DNA of 64,000 bases from Gossypium raimondii (GCF_025698545.1 NC_068569.1:24552001-24616000), one strand, 5' to 3'. Positions 1 to 11,584 are shown, numbered from the stretch's first letter. Notes: generated by a model from the letters alone, not told the origin. A program made the numbers and translations.

Positions 1-5
1 TTAAA

Positions 6-31
6 TATATATATATATATATATATATATT
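6..31. repeat. (AT)n microsatellite
   Basis: Uninterrupted AT dinucleotide run of about 13 units at the window edge, within the LTR fragment. Confidence 0.9.
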
Positions 32-269
32 TGAGAAATATTTTATAGGTACAAAAGTACTATGGTTCTTGAGTTTTATAATGTTCGATTGTGTAATAGT
101 TAAATTTTGTAATGACCTTGAGATATGGATTTATAAAAGGTTAATGGTTTATAAAACTTATATGCATAAGCATACATGTGTGTAAAATAGTAGTAAATTA
201 TTAGTTTATGTTTGGATAGGGATGATGTTCTTATTTTAAATGGTGGTTGTGAAATGAGCATGCAAATTT

Positions 270-357
270 AGTATAATTGTTTCGTCTTAATTTAGTATAA
301 TTGTTTCGTCTTAATTTAAGCATGCAAATTTAGTATAATTGTTTCGTCTTAATTTGT
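270..357. repeat. Short tandem repeat in LTR, unit about 24 bp
   Basis: The string ATTTAGTATAATTGTTTCGT occurs three times; the first two copies are head to tail and the third follows a repeated AGCATGCAA. This looks like replication slippage inside the LTR. Confidence 0.8.
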
Positions 358-474
358 ATATGTTGCAAAGTTTGCAAAAAAAAAGTAATAAATAAATAAA
401 TAAATAAAAATGTGTCATGTCCGGTAACAGCTCGTAACTCAATCCGGCGACGGTCACGGGTTATGGGTGTTACA

Positions 475-1075
475 TGAAGCCTGCATCAAATATAAGTCCA
501 ACTCTTCTTCCCTTAATCCACAACCAATGAGCCTTTAATCAATTTCCATGGACCTTACTGAAAGTGTTACAAAAACTATCATCATTAAACTTTCCTGCAG
601 AAATCAAATCTAAATGAATATTCGTTGTATACCTAATATTTCAAGTGTCATCTTGGTTCCATTATTAGTGACCAAACTAACATCTCCCACACCAACAACT
701 TGCACCAAGCTATCACTACCCATCTTTAATACCCCAAAATTGACAAAATTATAATATGTGAAGAACTTCTGTGACGTGACATGAAGCGTAACACCAGTAT
801 CTATCACCCAACTAGTCTCATCGCATGATAGATTGATCAAATTCTTATGACAAAGGACTAACAAATCATCAGTAATAACAGTAGTAACATGTTCGAATTT
901 CTCATTATCTCTTCTTTCTTATTTATTACCACCACCTCTATTCTCTCTATTCCACTTGCAGCAAAACTTTTTGATATGGCCTTTCTTGCCACAATTGTCA
1001 TGGGGTTGACCTTTAGTCTTACAATCTATGTGGCCTTAGGTGATCTCTTCGCTGTAAATGCACTTATGTAAGCCT
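475..1075 (-). pseudogene. Ty1/copia pol remnant: zinc knuckle and aspartic protease
   Basis: On the - strand, 610-864 reads through a copia-type aspartic protease start: SWVIDTGVTLHVTS, where the family has W-[IV]-D-[ST]-G-A. Downstream (lower coordinates) the similarity continues as ISAGKFNDD and KLIKGSLVVD, but only across frameshifts and stops, until it ends at the LTR boundary at 474. Upstream, around 960-1025, is CGKKGHIKKFC, a CCHC zinc knuckle whose first cysteine is displaced. Stops and frameshifts make it non-functional. It belongs with the gag and LTR at 1663-2986. Confidence 0.75.
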
Positions 1076-1605
1076 AACTCTAGCAATGTGAGAATTCTCG
1101 ATAAAAAATCTCTAAGGCTAGCAGAAGCAACTCAAAGACAAAATAAAGCTCAAAAGAACAAAATAGTCATAAAAAAGCGAAGCACGCCAAGTTTTTGATT
1201 AAATTCTCTCGATTAGTATTTATTACTAAAGAATGGAATACAATGGATGATTACAAATGAGAGGGAGACCTCTATTTATAGTTGAGCTCCCCCAAAACCA
1301 ACGATATAGATTGAATTTCATTGACGGACGAGATCAAAGCCTGTCTACAATTAAGGGATTTATATAATCCCCAAGATTACAAAACCAAATATTATCAAAT
1401 TAAAAATCTTCTAAGATTACTTCCCCTATTTACCAAGGTAGCTCTAATTTTTTATGAGTGCTTCACTGGGCCACCAAAGCTTCAAGTAGATGGGCTTCGT
1501 CACTTATTCTTCATATCGGGCCAATTCACGTGGGTCAAATGAGCTCCATTTAATAGATTGACCTCTATGAGATGCTCTTTGTGCTTTGGTCACGAGTTTT
1601 GAACC
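1076..1605. mobile_element. Unidentified insertion between copia gag and zinc knuckle
   Basis: In intact copia elements the gag C-terminus runs directly into the zinc knuckle. Here about 530 bp separate the two. The segment holds CTCTATTTATAG at about 1270, a TATA-like string, within text that reads like an LTR promoter region. No clean TG..CA ends or target duplication could be assigned. It may be a solo LTR or a rearranged fragment. Confidence 0.35.
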
Positions 1606-2310
1606 ACAACCTATGACACAATGATGACGTTCAAGTTTTTTGTATCTTGACCTTGACTTTCTTTAACTTTTTTCTCTAACCTTTTCACCTTTATCTTTGT
1701 TTCTCCCCCTATTTTCGGTAACTAGAGATTGTGATGGAGAACCTTGAGACATTCTTCTCACTTCTTCATTCAACACATCACTCTTAGCAATTTCCAAGGT
1801 TAGAACACCCTTTGAAGCAACATTAATGAGAGAAACTTGATATGTTTCCCAAGAGTTCAGTAGAGTAGCAAGCAACCAAAGTCCCGTAATCTCATTATCA
1901 AATTTAAGTCCCATACCAAATAGTCGAATCAACAAACCTTGAAACTCATTCAAGTGGCCGACTATAGAAGTCTCTTCCTTGTAACTTAATGACATCATTC
2001 TCTTAAGCATGAACAACTTGTTATGACCGGACTTTGAAGAATACAAGTTTTCAAGCTTGTTCCACAATGTACCCATATATGTCTCTCAATCAATGTGGTT
2101 ATAGACATTCTCTTAACAAATTGTTGAATGAAATCGTACACTTGTTGATGCTCAAATTTCCACTCTTCATCAGTTTTGACTTAGGATTTTGAGTAGCAAA
2201 AACAAGAAGGTGCAAAGATTTCACAAACAGAAAATCTTTCATTTTTTTTCCTCCAAAGTTAATCATTTGTGTCATTCAACATATTTATCTTACTAGTGCT
2301 AATATTTATG
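1606..2310 (-). pseudogene. Ty1/copia gag remnant
   Basis: The open stretch 2076-1663 (137 aa) is a copia UBN2-type gag: LWNKLENLYSSKS, then LNEFQGLLIRL, GLWLLATLLNSWETY, and an Arg/Lys/Ser-rich tail (RRMSQGSPSQS) leading to the zinc knuckle. Further upstream, to about 2290, is DFLFVKSLHLLVFATQNPKS, the usual gag N-terminus, but it is out of frame and has stops. The protein would be a capsid precursor in an intact element. Here it is broken. Confidence 0.8.
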
Positions 2311-2317
2311 ATTACCA

Positions 2318-2346
2318 AACACGAGAACCAAGCTCTAATACCGGTA
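2318..2346 (-). other. Primer binding site of the copia element
   Basis: On the - strand, TACCGGTATTAGAGCTTGG immediately follows the LTR end. This is close to TGGTATCAGAGC, the initiator Met-tRNA complement used by most plant copia elements. Confidence 0.75.
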
Positions 2347-2986
2347 TGTTGGGATGAAACCGAACCCAATAAAACACCACAAAAGCACAATTGGTGCTCT
2401 TTCACTCTCAATAAATCAATTTGATAATTATGACAAACCCAATAACACAGTATATCAACAATTGATGCAAATTATCCATAATATCACAAACAAAACTAAT
2501 ATATCGAGACATACACGTGAAAAGCCCTTTTAAAGCAATGAGACTTGAAAGTCCACCAAAAGCTCTACCATAAAAATTTTAAAAAAAAAAGTCTTACTAA
2601 AAGGTTACAACATAGAACCACAACAAGAGCATATGACTCAACAAATGTCAAGCAAATTAAAGCAAAAAATTGAAAACATTGCCAAAAAAGGACTGACTTG
2701 AAAACGAAAACACAAAGCTACAGTACTTTTATGAAAAATTCCACTATCTATAGTTGAGATTCTCAAATCTACTAGTCACAGCCCAAGAGTCAGCTGAAAT
2801 AGACATCGAATAAACCTTTAAAACACGCTTTTGGAGAACAGAACTTTTTTGTTCTTTACTTGCGGCACCCACATATAAAAATAAATTGAAGCAATATTCT
2901 GCTGCCCCAAAACACATATAATAGGGCACACACACATAGGCATTGAGCCTCCCACATAGTGGGACTCATGTGACCTACGCCCAACA
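2347..2986 (-). mobile_element. 5' LTR of the copia element (640 bp)
   Basis: The LTR has matching ends: TGTTGGG at 2347 and CCCAACA ending at 2986. On the inner (lower coordinate) side lies a Met-tRNA type primer binding site followed by gag on the - strand, which fixes the orientation. The partner 3' LTR is not in the window because the element is cut at 474. The duplication that would flank the outer end (TAAAC after 2986) cannot be checked. Confidence 0.8.
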
Positions 2987-3837
2987 TAAACGTTGTCCTT
3001 TAGCTAGATATACATATGCAGGGAAGGTAGTCCTATTATTGAGCTCAGGCCTTAAATATATCATATAGGAGTAAGTGTCCAACACGGCCATGGGCTAAAT
3101 ATTTTTTTAAAAATTATTTTCATGTAAATTAGGATTTTCGAAGCTCATATTCTTATATTTATGTGTTAAGATTCGAGTGTTGGATAAATATTGAAGCTCC
3201 ATAATTGCATTATGCTTTTCCCTATTCGTTTCTGTGCACATTTGTGGCATCGGACCATCAGTTGTGCGTGTCTAATGTCTAGAAATAAAATTAAAGTAGT
3301 TCTTATCCTATTAATATTAATATTGTAATAATCGACTGTTTGAAAAAGAATTTCCCCTACATTATGTACTTTGAGTTTTGACCAATTATTAAATATATAT
3401 GAGGATAGTATTATGAACTCATAATTTATGAGATGTTAAAATATTAATTGTATAAGAATTATAAAAATTATTTAATTATAAATTAATGTAAATGGTTCTC
3501 TTTTATATAATATTAAATTATGGTATAGTTAGGATGTGGGTGAAAATTTTATTTAATAAATTAAAATAAAATTGATATAACAATCAAATAAGGTTTTGGT
3601 TGAAATCGTTAACATGAATTATTAAAAATTATAATGTTTTGTATTTAAATATCATCATTCGTAAATATTTTTTAGATTTTATATGAAAGAAAAATTATCC
3701 TCAAAATAATATCTTATGTTTTGTAAAAAATAAAGATTTTTTGGTAATCTCTCTACTAAGTTGGGACACAGTTGAAAAGTGACATCAACTCAATAAGAAA
3801 CTTAAATATTAGTTATGTAACAAATATATCTAGCCAT
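2987..3837. other. AT-rich intergenic stretch, no gene seen
   Basis: Outer flank of the copia LTR. There is no open frame longer than chance and no clear repeat boundary. A GGTTTTGGTTGAAATCGTTAA string near 3590 resembles the start of the dispersed tRNA-related repeats at 17-18 kb, but no B box follows. Confidence 0.5.
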
Positions 3838-4490
3838 TAATCTCAGATTCCACCTTGTCAAAAGTAAAGGACCGAAACCATGAGATCACTTCCCTTATGG
3901 CCAAAGCTTTTGCAAGTTTAGGATTAGTAACCATTGTTAGAGGTGATCATGGGCCAGGTTCGGGCCGGGTCCAAACAAAATTTTAAGTTCGGGTCTGGCC
4001 CAGCCCAAAATATGGGCCTAAAAATTTGTTTAAGTCTAGCCAGAAAGAAAATTACTAAGCCCGAGCCCGGCCCGGCCCATATTTGATTAAAAATAAAAAG
4101 ATATATATTTAATATATAATTCTGATTAAAAGTCTAAAATATATATATTTAATAAAAAGTATATTTTATTAAAAAATAAAAATATATGTATTTAATATAT
4201 AATTCAGGTCGGGTCTGAGGCCCAGCTCATTTTTTAAACGGGTCTCTTTTTTTGTCCAAACCCATATTTTAGGTCTATATTTTTACTCGAACTCTCTCAT
4301 TTCTCGAGCGAACCGTCTGGCCGGGCCAAGTAACCCAACCCATGATCACCTCTAACCATTGTCAAGTGCCCAGATAAACCTTTAATAAAGTTATAACAAT
4401 GAAGCCAGCTGGTCAATACCACTAAATTTTCAATAATACCACACCTTGGACAAACCGAATCCAACCGCAAGATGTCCTGCAAGGTACAAA
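3838..4490 (-). pseudogene. LINE-type RNase H fragment, split by a hAT MITE
   Basis: With the MITE at 3938-4354 and one copy of its 8-bp duplication removed, the - strand from about 4490 to 3838 reads in one frame. It contains NPKLAKALAIREVISWF, which matches the A-E-A-x-A-x-R-E-A-[LI]-x-W block of the RNase H domain (RVT_3) found at the end of plant non-LTR elements and in their domesticated fragments. The catalytic N-terminal half is not recognisable here. It is a fragment with no start or stop context. Confidence 0.55.
3938..4354. mobile_element. hAT-type MITE (417 bp) with 8-bp target duplication
   Basis: Terminal inverted repeats TAGAGGTGATCATGGG (3938) and CCCATGATCACCTCTA (ending 4354) match perfectly over 16 bp. 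They are flanked by identical 8-bp copies of ACCATTGT (3930-3937 and 4355-4362). An 8-bp duplication with TAG..CTA ends is the hAT signature. The interior is GC-rich near the ends (CGGGCCGGG and CCGGGCC) and AT-rich in the middle, with no transposase. It is non-autonomous. Confidence 0.9.
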
Positions 4491-4499
4491 TTCATTCCA

Positions 4500-5610
4500 T
4501 ATTCTCAACCAAGGACAATAATTAAGGATATTTTTAATATCGAGTTAAATGTGGGTTTTAGTTCAATTAATCACTCAGTTAGTTTTAGTTTAGATTTTAG
4601 CTCGTAATTATTCAGATATTTTAATTTTTAATCCAGTTGTTCACTCAGTTAATTCCAGATTCTACTTTGTAAGTGTGCTGTATGTAGTTACTTGTTCATT
4701 CTTATTCTTAATCCAATTGTTCAATTAATTGGTTTTAGTTTAAATTGTTTCATTTCCTATTTTGTAATTATTTGGAAATTCTAATTCTTAATCAGATTAT
4801 GTTAAATCTAGTCCATTCTAGAAGTATAAAAATTTAAAATAAACAATGAAATTTTTAGAGATTGTGTAACTTAAATCCCATCATTTCTTAAAAAATAAAT
4901 ATAATGATAACATAAGGGGATCTATGATTCTCATTAAGCACAATTGGAGCAACACGGACCATACAGCACAAGTTGTATCTGTATAAAATAGGATTTTTCG
5001 ACCCTTAAATAGATATAATCAAGACTCCTCTTATATTATTCATTTATCAACATTAGTAAATTTTTTCTTCCCTGTCTATGATTTTTTTTCGAAAGAATTT
5101 TCATACAAAATCTTTATGTTTTTATTATTATTATTATTACTACCATTATCTAGAAACAAAAGAGAAAAAATCTTTCTAGTCCTCTCCTCTACCCCGACAA
5201 TTCTAGGTTGCCCCACAGGCTTTTAATTTTGTACAAAATCTGAGTCAGTAACACCTATGCTAACAGAAAGGAATGGTGGAAAAGATTTGAATTAGACAAG
5301 CCGAAATTTTGATGGACCCATAAATTTTCCACGTACGATGGGAAGTACACAAATTATTTTATTTTAGGTCGCTTTCTTTTACTTCGGTGATGGACATTTA
5401 TCCGATTAATATTAGCATCTTTTTTCTCCTTTTTCAGTTTGGATTAGAACTGACTCAAAAATGAAATAATCTCTGGGTAGAAAGGAGAGCCGGTGCTTGT
5501 TTTTCATATCGGACCCTAGCCAAGTTGGTGTCAACTGGAAGCTAGGTGGTCGGCTGCATGGAATGATGATGGTGGCGCAAGTGGGCTGTGCAAGTGGCGG
5601 ATTAGATGCT
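4500..5610. other. AT-rich intergenic stretch, no gene seen
   Basis: Contains loosely repeated TTAATCCAATTGTTCA..TTAGTT phrases at about 4550-4760, suggesting an old tandemly duplicated segment. Nothing else could be assigned. Confidence 0.45.
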
Positions 5611-5612
5611 GA

Positions 5613-5785
5613 TTAGATTTAGAAAACAATACCCCAAAGCTGTACGTCAACAACCGAGCAAGCGCCAATATGTTTAGCAAACCCCATGATCCATGCACCG
5701 GTGTGGTCTCTAATAACACCCCCCGCCGTAGCATGTCCTGTAGCACAATTCCTGGCACCGTCCGTGTTAACTTTCAGCCACCCCT
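5613..5785 (-). pseudogene. LINE-type RNase H N-terminal fragment
   Basis: The - strand reads GWLKVNTDGA, then TAGGVIRDHTGAWIMGF and VVDVQLWGI before a stop. This is the start of the RVT_3-type RNase H domain: the N-T-D-G-A strand with the first catalytic Asp, G-V-I-R-D, and the position of A-E-L-x-G-[IL], here VQLWGI, where the second acidic residue (Glu) is replaced by Gln. Plant LINEs and their relics carry this block. It is truncated after about 55 residues. Confidence 0.6.
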
Positions 5786-6856
5786 CATAAATTAATATAA
5801 TATTCTTACAAATTTAATGTTAAATGAACAGTGAATTTGGGGCTAATCAAGTCAAACAGAAAATTTTAATATTTTAAAGTTATTTTAACTAATTTAAGTA
5901 TAAAACAATTATACATAAAAATTTAAATTACAACTCAATTCAAATGATTATAATTTTTTATTTATAAATAAAATAAATAAAATATTTTTAGTACAACAAT
6001 AATTTAAATCTAAACTATTCTAAAAACTCTGGATAAAATAATCACAAAATCAAAATCAATGTGAATTTAATAAAATTAAGTAACATTACTGTTCAGATGA
6101 TGTTCAATATTTTCAATTTTTTCCTTAATCCTAAGTTTAGTTAACTAAAATCGTTGTGTAAAGGACAATTTCCCTACATTTTTAAATATTTTTATTTTCA
6201 ATATAAATATAAAATTTTAAAAATATTACAATTACAATCAATATAATTTATAAGTATCTATCATTATAATATAAAAGCATACCAGTAAATTTAAATCTCA
6301 ATGTTTACAATTTTTTGTTAATTTGACTCTTTATTCTTTTTGTTAATTTAACCTTTAAAAGAGTCATATTTAATTATCAAAATTTCAAAAGAGTTGAATT
6401 ATTTTTTAACAAAAATCCTGATTGAAATGTTAATTTTTTAGACAAGGAGCCCGTATTCATGATAATTTTAAAAAAATTTACAAACTTTTTATAATTTTAA
6501 ATTATTTATTGCAATCTAATATTCAAGCTAATGTTGATAGAATCTAATAATTAAGAATATAATAATTCGATAAACACTAGCAAACATATATGTGGACTAT
6601 TATACATGTTATCACGTTAACATTTGAGTCAATATTTTATTAAATTTTAAAAGTTAAATGTAAATTTAACTAAAAATAAATTAAAACTAAATTGAGAAAA
6701 AAATATTAAAGACTAAATTTAAAGTTATAGCTAATAAACTATATAATAAGATTAACTAAAGAATTGAAGCCTTAAATTTTGGAACTTGAGTTGATGTTAC
6801 CAGCATCTAAAGTCAAAGGTTTACCGGCCTCGTGTGACTTAATATTTAATTTTAAT
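5786..6856. other. AT-rich intergenic stretch, no gene seen
   Basis: Very AT-rich sequence with no frame of note and no clear terminal repeats. Confidence 0.45.
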
Positions 6857-6865
6857 TTTTTTAAT

Positions 6866-7358
6866 GGTTTTATTAGCATTTTAGCCTCCAACTTTTTTCC
6901 CTTTTCTCAAATAGGTACTTAAATTTTTTTATCCCAAATAGGTACCTAAACTTTAACTCTATTAACTTTTTTAGTCCAAATGAGTAACGCCATTTAGAAA
7001 AAGATTTTAACCAATCCAGCTTCAACACGTGTATTATTTTTCCATGTATATTTAAAAGAAAGAAATAAATTATTTTTGAAAAGATAAATAAAAATAAAAT
7101 ATTTAATATACATAAATGTTTTATTTTTATAAAGTAAGGTAAAAAATATTATAAAAGTAGAACATTTATGTATATTATATATTTTATTTTTTTATCTACC
7201 TTTTCACAAATACACGTGTTGAAGCTGGATTGGTCAGGGATTCTTTTCCAAACGGTATTACTCACTTGGACTAAAAAAGTTAGTGGATTTAAAGTTCAGG
7301 TACCTATTTAGGATTTTGGAAAATGGGGAAGTTTGGGGGCTAAAATGTGAATAAAGCC
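6866..7358. mobile_element. Long-TIR MITE (Mutator-like) just upstream of choline kinase
   Basis: Inverted repeats of roughly 170 bp: GGTTTTATTAGCATTTTAGCC at 6866 pairs with GGCTAAAATGTGAATAAAGCC ending at 7358. The match continues inward through the AGGTACCTAAACTTTA and TTCAACACGTGTATT blocks. Flanks TTTTTTAAT and TTTTTTTTA are compatible with a decayed 9-bp duplication. The middle is AT-rich with no coding content. Its right end lies about 270 bp from the end of the proposed 5' leader exon of the next gene. Confidence 0.75.
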
Positions 7359-7559
7359 TTTTTTTTATATATTTTCAAATATAACATTATTTTTAATCAT
7401 TTTCTTTCTCGTTAAAACTTAGTTAACAGGCACGGTTACTTTCGTATAGCTTGAAGAATTTTCATCGAAAATGACCCGATAATGAGAGCTGAGTTTTATT
7501 TCAACGGTAAAGGGAAAAGTTAACCAACATTTGGTTGTTTGCCTCTTTGCTAGCCAACA

Positions 7560-8397
7560 GATCACAGCTTTCATTTGTCTTGTCTTTCTATTTTTCTTCT
7601 TATAGTTCATCATCTTTTGTTTTCTTAAAAGATTCTTGTGCTCAAAACTGCAATACAGAAAAAGGCTTTGGTTTTGGTGTGCCAGCTGCTACTTTCTGGT
7701 GAGAATTCTTTTAGTGTTATGTTTCTTTCTGGGTGAAATTCAGTGTTCTTTGCCGTCTTTTTCTGAAATGGGTTGTTTGATTATGGAGTTCCTCCTATTA
7801 CATGCATGGTGTTGGTTGACATGCTGAACTCCTTTTAAGGGTCTATTTAAAGATTGGGATTTGATTAAAGTGTGAAAAGCTTTGACCCTTTTAGCTTTTG
7901 TCGACATTCTTGTATCCTGATGTTCCTTTCTTTCTGGGTGTTTGATTGTTATCTTGAATTCTAGAAGGTTTGAATCAAATGGGTTCTTTGATTTTTTTTG
8001 TGTGTATGTATTTGGTACATGCATGGCGTTTATGTTCCAAGGTTCGTTGAAAATAACCCTTTTTATGAATATATTTTGACAGGCTTTGAATCCTTATAGC
8101 TTTTATTCACTTTTCGCCTGAGTTTTGTTTTGTTCTGTTCTTGGTAAATTCTGTATTCTTTCCTGCAGGTTGAATTTATTATCTCATCAGTTTTATGAAG
8201 CTCTTTCTCGAATAGATCTAACAAAAAGTTTTGCGTCCCTGTCGTATTTGTGAATTTCGTTTCATAATTATGTCTAAGTTTCAACACGTAAATGATTACA
8301 GTTATATAGATATTGAAACATTCGTGTGCATACATGTTCATCTTGGTGTAGTGTGGTCTAATCATGTTGTGTTCTTTTGTGGGGTTTTAATTTACAG
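7560..8397 (+). other. Proposed 5' leader exon and leader intron of choline kinase
   Basis: A purine/pyrimidine-mixed segment ends in CTTTCTG|GTGAGA at 7698/7699, a strong donor. TTTACAG|CTCAAG at 8397/8398 is a good acceptor 43 bp before the ATG. The pair would define a 699-bp intron in the 5' leader. The transcription start is not determinable; leader start is approximate. Confidence 0.5.
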
Positions 8398-8440
8398 CTC
8401 AAGGTTAGTCAATCTCGAGTTGTTTCGACAGATAAACAAA

Positions 8441-11400
8441 ATGGCTTTGAAGAAAAACGGGTTCATTCCAAGTTCTGCACCTGAAGAACTGAAGAAGGTT
8501 TTGGTAGCAGTGGCGTCGGTTTGGGGAGATACGATAGAAGATATGGAAGAATTTCATGTATTTCCACTCAAGGGAGCTATGACTAACGAGGTTTTTCAGA
8601 TAAACTGGCCTACAAATCATGGTGATCTGCATCAGAAAGTGTTGGTCCGGGTTTATGGCAAAGGAGTGGAAGTGTTTTTCAATAGGGATGATGAGATTAG
8701 GACTTTTGAGTGCATGTCCGAGCTAGGTCAAGGACCTAGGCTTCTTGGGCGGTTTTCAGATGGAAGGATTGAGGAGTTCATTCATGCCAGGGTATGTAAA
8801 AGTTGTCTCTCAAAATCTTGTCTTAGATGTGTCTAATTTTTGTAATATTGTAGTATGGGTTAGAATTGCCACATCTTAACTACAGTTCATGGATGATGTT
8901 CTATTACGAGTCGCTACTTTCTTTGCTTAATGATTTTAGAAACTCGAGCATTTTTCCAGAGCCATGATAAGAAGACTGAATTGGGATGCTGCCTCATTTA
9001 CGGAGAAATTATCCCCTGTTCTTTGTTCATGACTATGAACAATTTGAATAGTTTTTTATTCACAAATATATGGTCAGCTCTGATAACTGATTTCTAGCTT
9101 TTTGGCTTTTTACCAGACACTCTCTGTTGCTGACCTCCGTGACCCTGAAATATCATCTCTTATAGCAGCAAAATTGAGAGAGTTCAACAATCTTGACATG
9201 CCTGGTCCGAAGAATGTACTTCTCTGGGAGCGATTGAGGTACTAATATGCATTTGTGATATTATTGCTTTTATCTTTCGAGTTGAAAGTATCTAATCCCT
9301 TTTTGCTTCTTACAGAACTTGGCTTAGTCAAGCCAAAAGATTCTGTTCCCCAAGCACAGCTAAAGAATTTGGCTTGGATGGTCTCGAAGAAGAAATCAGC
9401 ATCCTTGAGAAAGAGTTAACACAGGGCTATCAAGAGATTGGGTTTTGTCACAATGATTTGCAATATGGTAACATAATGATGGACGAAGAGACAAGAGTAA
9501 TTACCTTAATCGTAAGTTTTCGGTTCAGTTATTTTTTGTTGCAAATATAGTTTCTATAGAGTTCTTTCAGTTCTAGAGTTTAGCATCAACTTCACTTGAA
9601 ATAATTAGTTAAACAAACATTTGCAACTTTTCCTCCAATCCGCATATCCGAAAGTTGTTTTCTTCTGACTAGAACTCTTGCACTCTTTAAGTCAGTAGTC
9701 AACATATCAACATAGTATGTGTAAAAAAGTGAACAACTACTTGTTAACGGATGTGCATTCTTGTGGCAATTTGTCTGCTTGTTCAAATGGCTAAACTGAT
9801 TCATCTGTATATTAATGGTCAGCCAAATCCAAATATGTCAATTGAGCTGTTTATCTGCTTCCTTAACTTCATGCTTCATCACTTATCTAACTCTTATTTT
9901 TATCAAAATAACAAGTTAATATGTATATCATAAAATTTTCTTTATTTCTAGATTTTGTAAACTGAAATTGCAGATAAGGTCTGTATGGCAACCACATTTA
10001 TAAGAAATTGTAGCCGGAGCTTCAACTGCACCAAGTGTATGATAAGCCAAGGGACTGGTCAGCCTCTTCCTGAAGTTCCTATTTGTCTCTTGATTAGCCT
10101 ATTTATTAGATAAGGATTTCATAACTTTTTAGGCTTTGACTATGTGATTATTAGACCTGTCCAAGCCCAAATCCCTATTCGATAGTTAGAAGGGTTTAAA
10201 AAAAATTAGGCTTGTCTAACAGGGCTTGGGCACCAACATTAAATACCCGAACCCGGCCCCTTGTTTTCCATTTTATAGTATATTAATTTTAGTTTATTTT
10301 ATATAATATGTTACTTATATTTTATGAAAAGTAATTTCTTTTTGAAATAGTATGAAAAGTAAATATATCATATTATAATGTATACATCTTTTAAACATGT
10401 TAGCTTGTCTGTGTTTAGAAACTATTAAATATTAAGTGGCCTAGGTTAGTCATATGCAAAGATGGGTGGGTTTGAACAAAATTTGAGTCTCATATTTCAG
10501 TCTAACCGAGTTTGGGCAAATATGTATGGTGTTGAGATACCATATGTAAGTCTGTCCCGACAGCAGCTTGGCCCAGCTCATTCATACCTCTAATTGTCAT
10601 TTTTTTATAGAATTTAATTGTCTGATCACTGATGACCTTTCCATGTTTTCATGAAGTTTCTCTTGTTCCATGCTAATTTTCTGATGTATTCTGTTCTGCA
10701 TTGCCTAATACATGTTCTGTGTTGCAAATATTTCACGCCATTTTAGCTTGCAATTTATGTAGCACTTCATGTTTCAAGTAAAAATGGCATTTCCAGGATA
10801 GATAAATGAAATTTTGTGCCAATTATGAATGTTACAAGGAATTATTTTCTCCAGGACTATGAGTATGCAAGTTACAATCCAGTTGCTTATGACCTTGCAA
10901 ATCACTTCTGTGAGATGGCCGCAAATTATCATTCTGAGACACCCCATATTTTGGACTACAGCATTTACCCTGGTGAGTAGCTCTTGTAATTTTAAAAACG
11001 TCCTGTAAATGGTTTAAAAGATATCGTGCTTTTTTGGGTCGAATTATACCTATTCCTTTTGCATTTGAACAACAGATCTGGAGGAGCGCCAAAGATTCAT
11101 CTCTGCGTATCTGGCATCTTCGGGTTAGTTTATCATTCTCTGCCAACTGTATAGAAAAAAGTATTTGTTGAGAACCTAGCATAAATAGAGTCTTGAGTAC
11201 TTGTGAAGTGTGTTATTTGTTTAAACAAAGTCCAATTATATGTTGAATTGGTTTAAGAGTACCTGTTTTGCTGGATTGCTATGCATGCAGGAAATGAATA
11301 CAGTGATGCCGAAGTGGAGCAGCTACTTAGTGATGCCGAGAAATACACTCTTGCTAATCATCTATTTTGGGGCTTATGGGGAATCATCTCAGTATGTGTT

Positions 11401-11584
11401 TCTGCACGCAATCTTTCTTCATATTTCCATAGTTCCATTAGCTTCCTGGGAGAGATTTTGCAGACTAATCCACGCATTGTATGTACAGGGTCATGTAAAC
11501 AAGATAGACTTCAACTACCTGGAGTATGCACGGCAGAGGTTTCAGCAGTACTGGTTAACAAAGCCCTTGCTCTTGAGTTCCTGA
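8441..11584 (+). CDS. Choline kinase (possibly choline/ethanolamine kinase), 343 aa
   Basis: Phosphorylates choline with ATP to phosphocholine, the first step of the CDP-choline route to phosphatidylcholine, in the cytosol. Exons: 8441-8791, 9117-9238, 9316-9511, 10855-10972, 11076-11123, 11291-11391 and 11489-11584, all GT..AG and in phase. The Brenner phosphotransferase motif is [10 protein letters not shown] (about residues 203-212, Asp205 catalytic), followed across the exon 3/4 junction by the choline kinase motif [19 protein letters not shown] (223 on). The N-terminus has [12 protein letters not shown], the nucleotide-loop region. Length agrees with plant choline kinases (about 345 aa). 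The ATG at 8441 is the first in the spliced frame consistent with the family. Intron 3 (9512-10854) carries a hAT MITE. The ethanolamine-specific paralogue is less likely from the motif wording, but specificity is inferred. Confidence 0.93.
10152..10592. mobile_element. hAT-type MITE in choline kinase intron 3
   Basis: TAGACCTGTCCAAGCCC at the left and GGCCCAGCTCATTCATACCTCTA at the right give TAG..CTA ends. The GC-rich subterminal words (AACCCGGCCCC) are the same as in the elements at 3938 and 55781. The flanking octamers GTGATTAT and ATTGTCAT agree at only 4 of 8 positions, so the duplication has decayed or the ends are slightly off. Confidence 0.6.

Larger units (their letters stand above)
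1..474. mobile_element. Right end of a long gypsy (chromovirus-type) LTR, cut by the window edge
   Basis: The segment ends in GGGTGTTACA at 474, just after a GC-richer stretch (about 418-470). Both closely match the end of the solo LTR at 27854-30724, which closes GGGTAAGGGGTGTTACA. The copia pol reading frame on the - strand resumes at about 475, so this LTR appears to have inserted into the copia element. The left end is outside the window, so orientation and any internal region are unknown. Family assignment is by resemblance to that second copy. Confidence 0.6.

Noticed and set aside
889..1071. 60-residue open frame on the + strand
   Set aside because: It is the complement of the copia zinc-knuckle and protease region read on the other strand; composition is hydrophobic by chance.
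4297..4482. 61-residue - strand frame with CPRCG, at first read as a zf-RVT zinc finger
   Set aside because: The frame runs into the MITE; with the MITE removed, the sequence fits an RNase H relic better, and no His/Cys partner for the finger is present.
7740..8365. Two - strand open frames of 94 and 100 codons near the choline kinase leader
   Set aside because: They lie antisense to the leader intron, have no family resemblance, and are explained by the T-rich intron.
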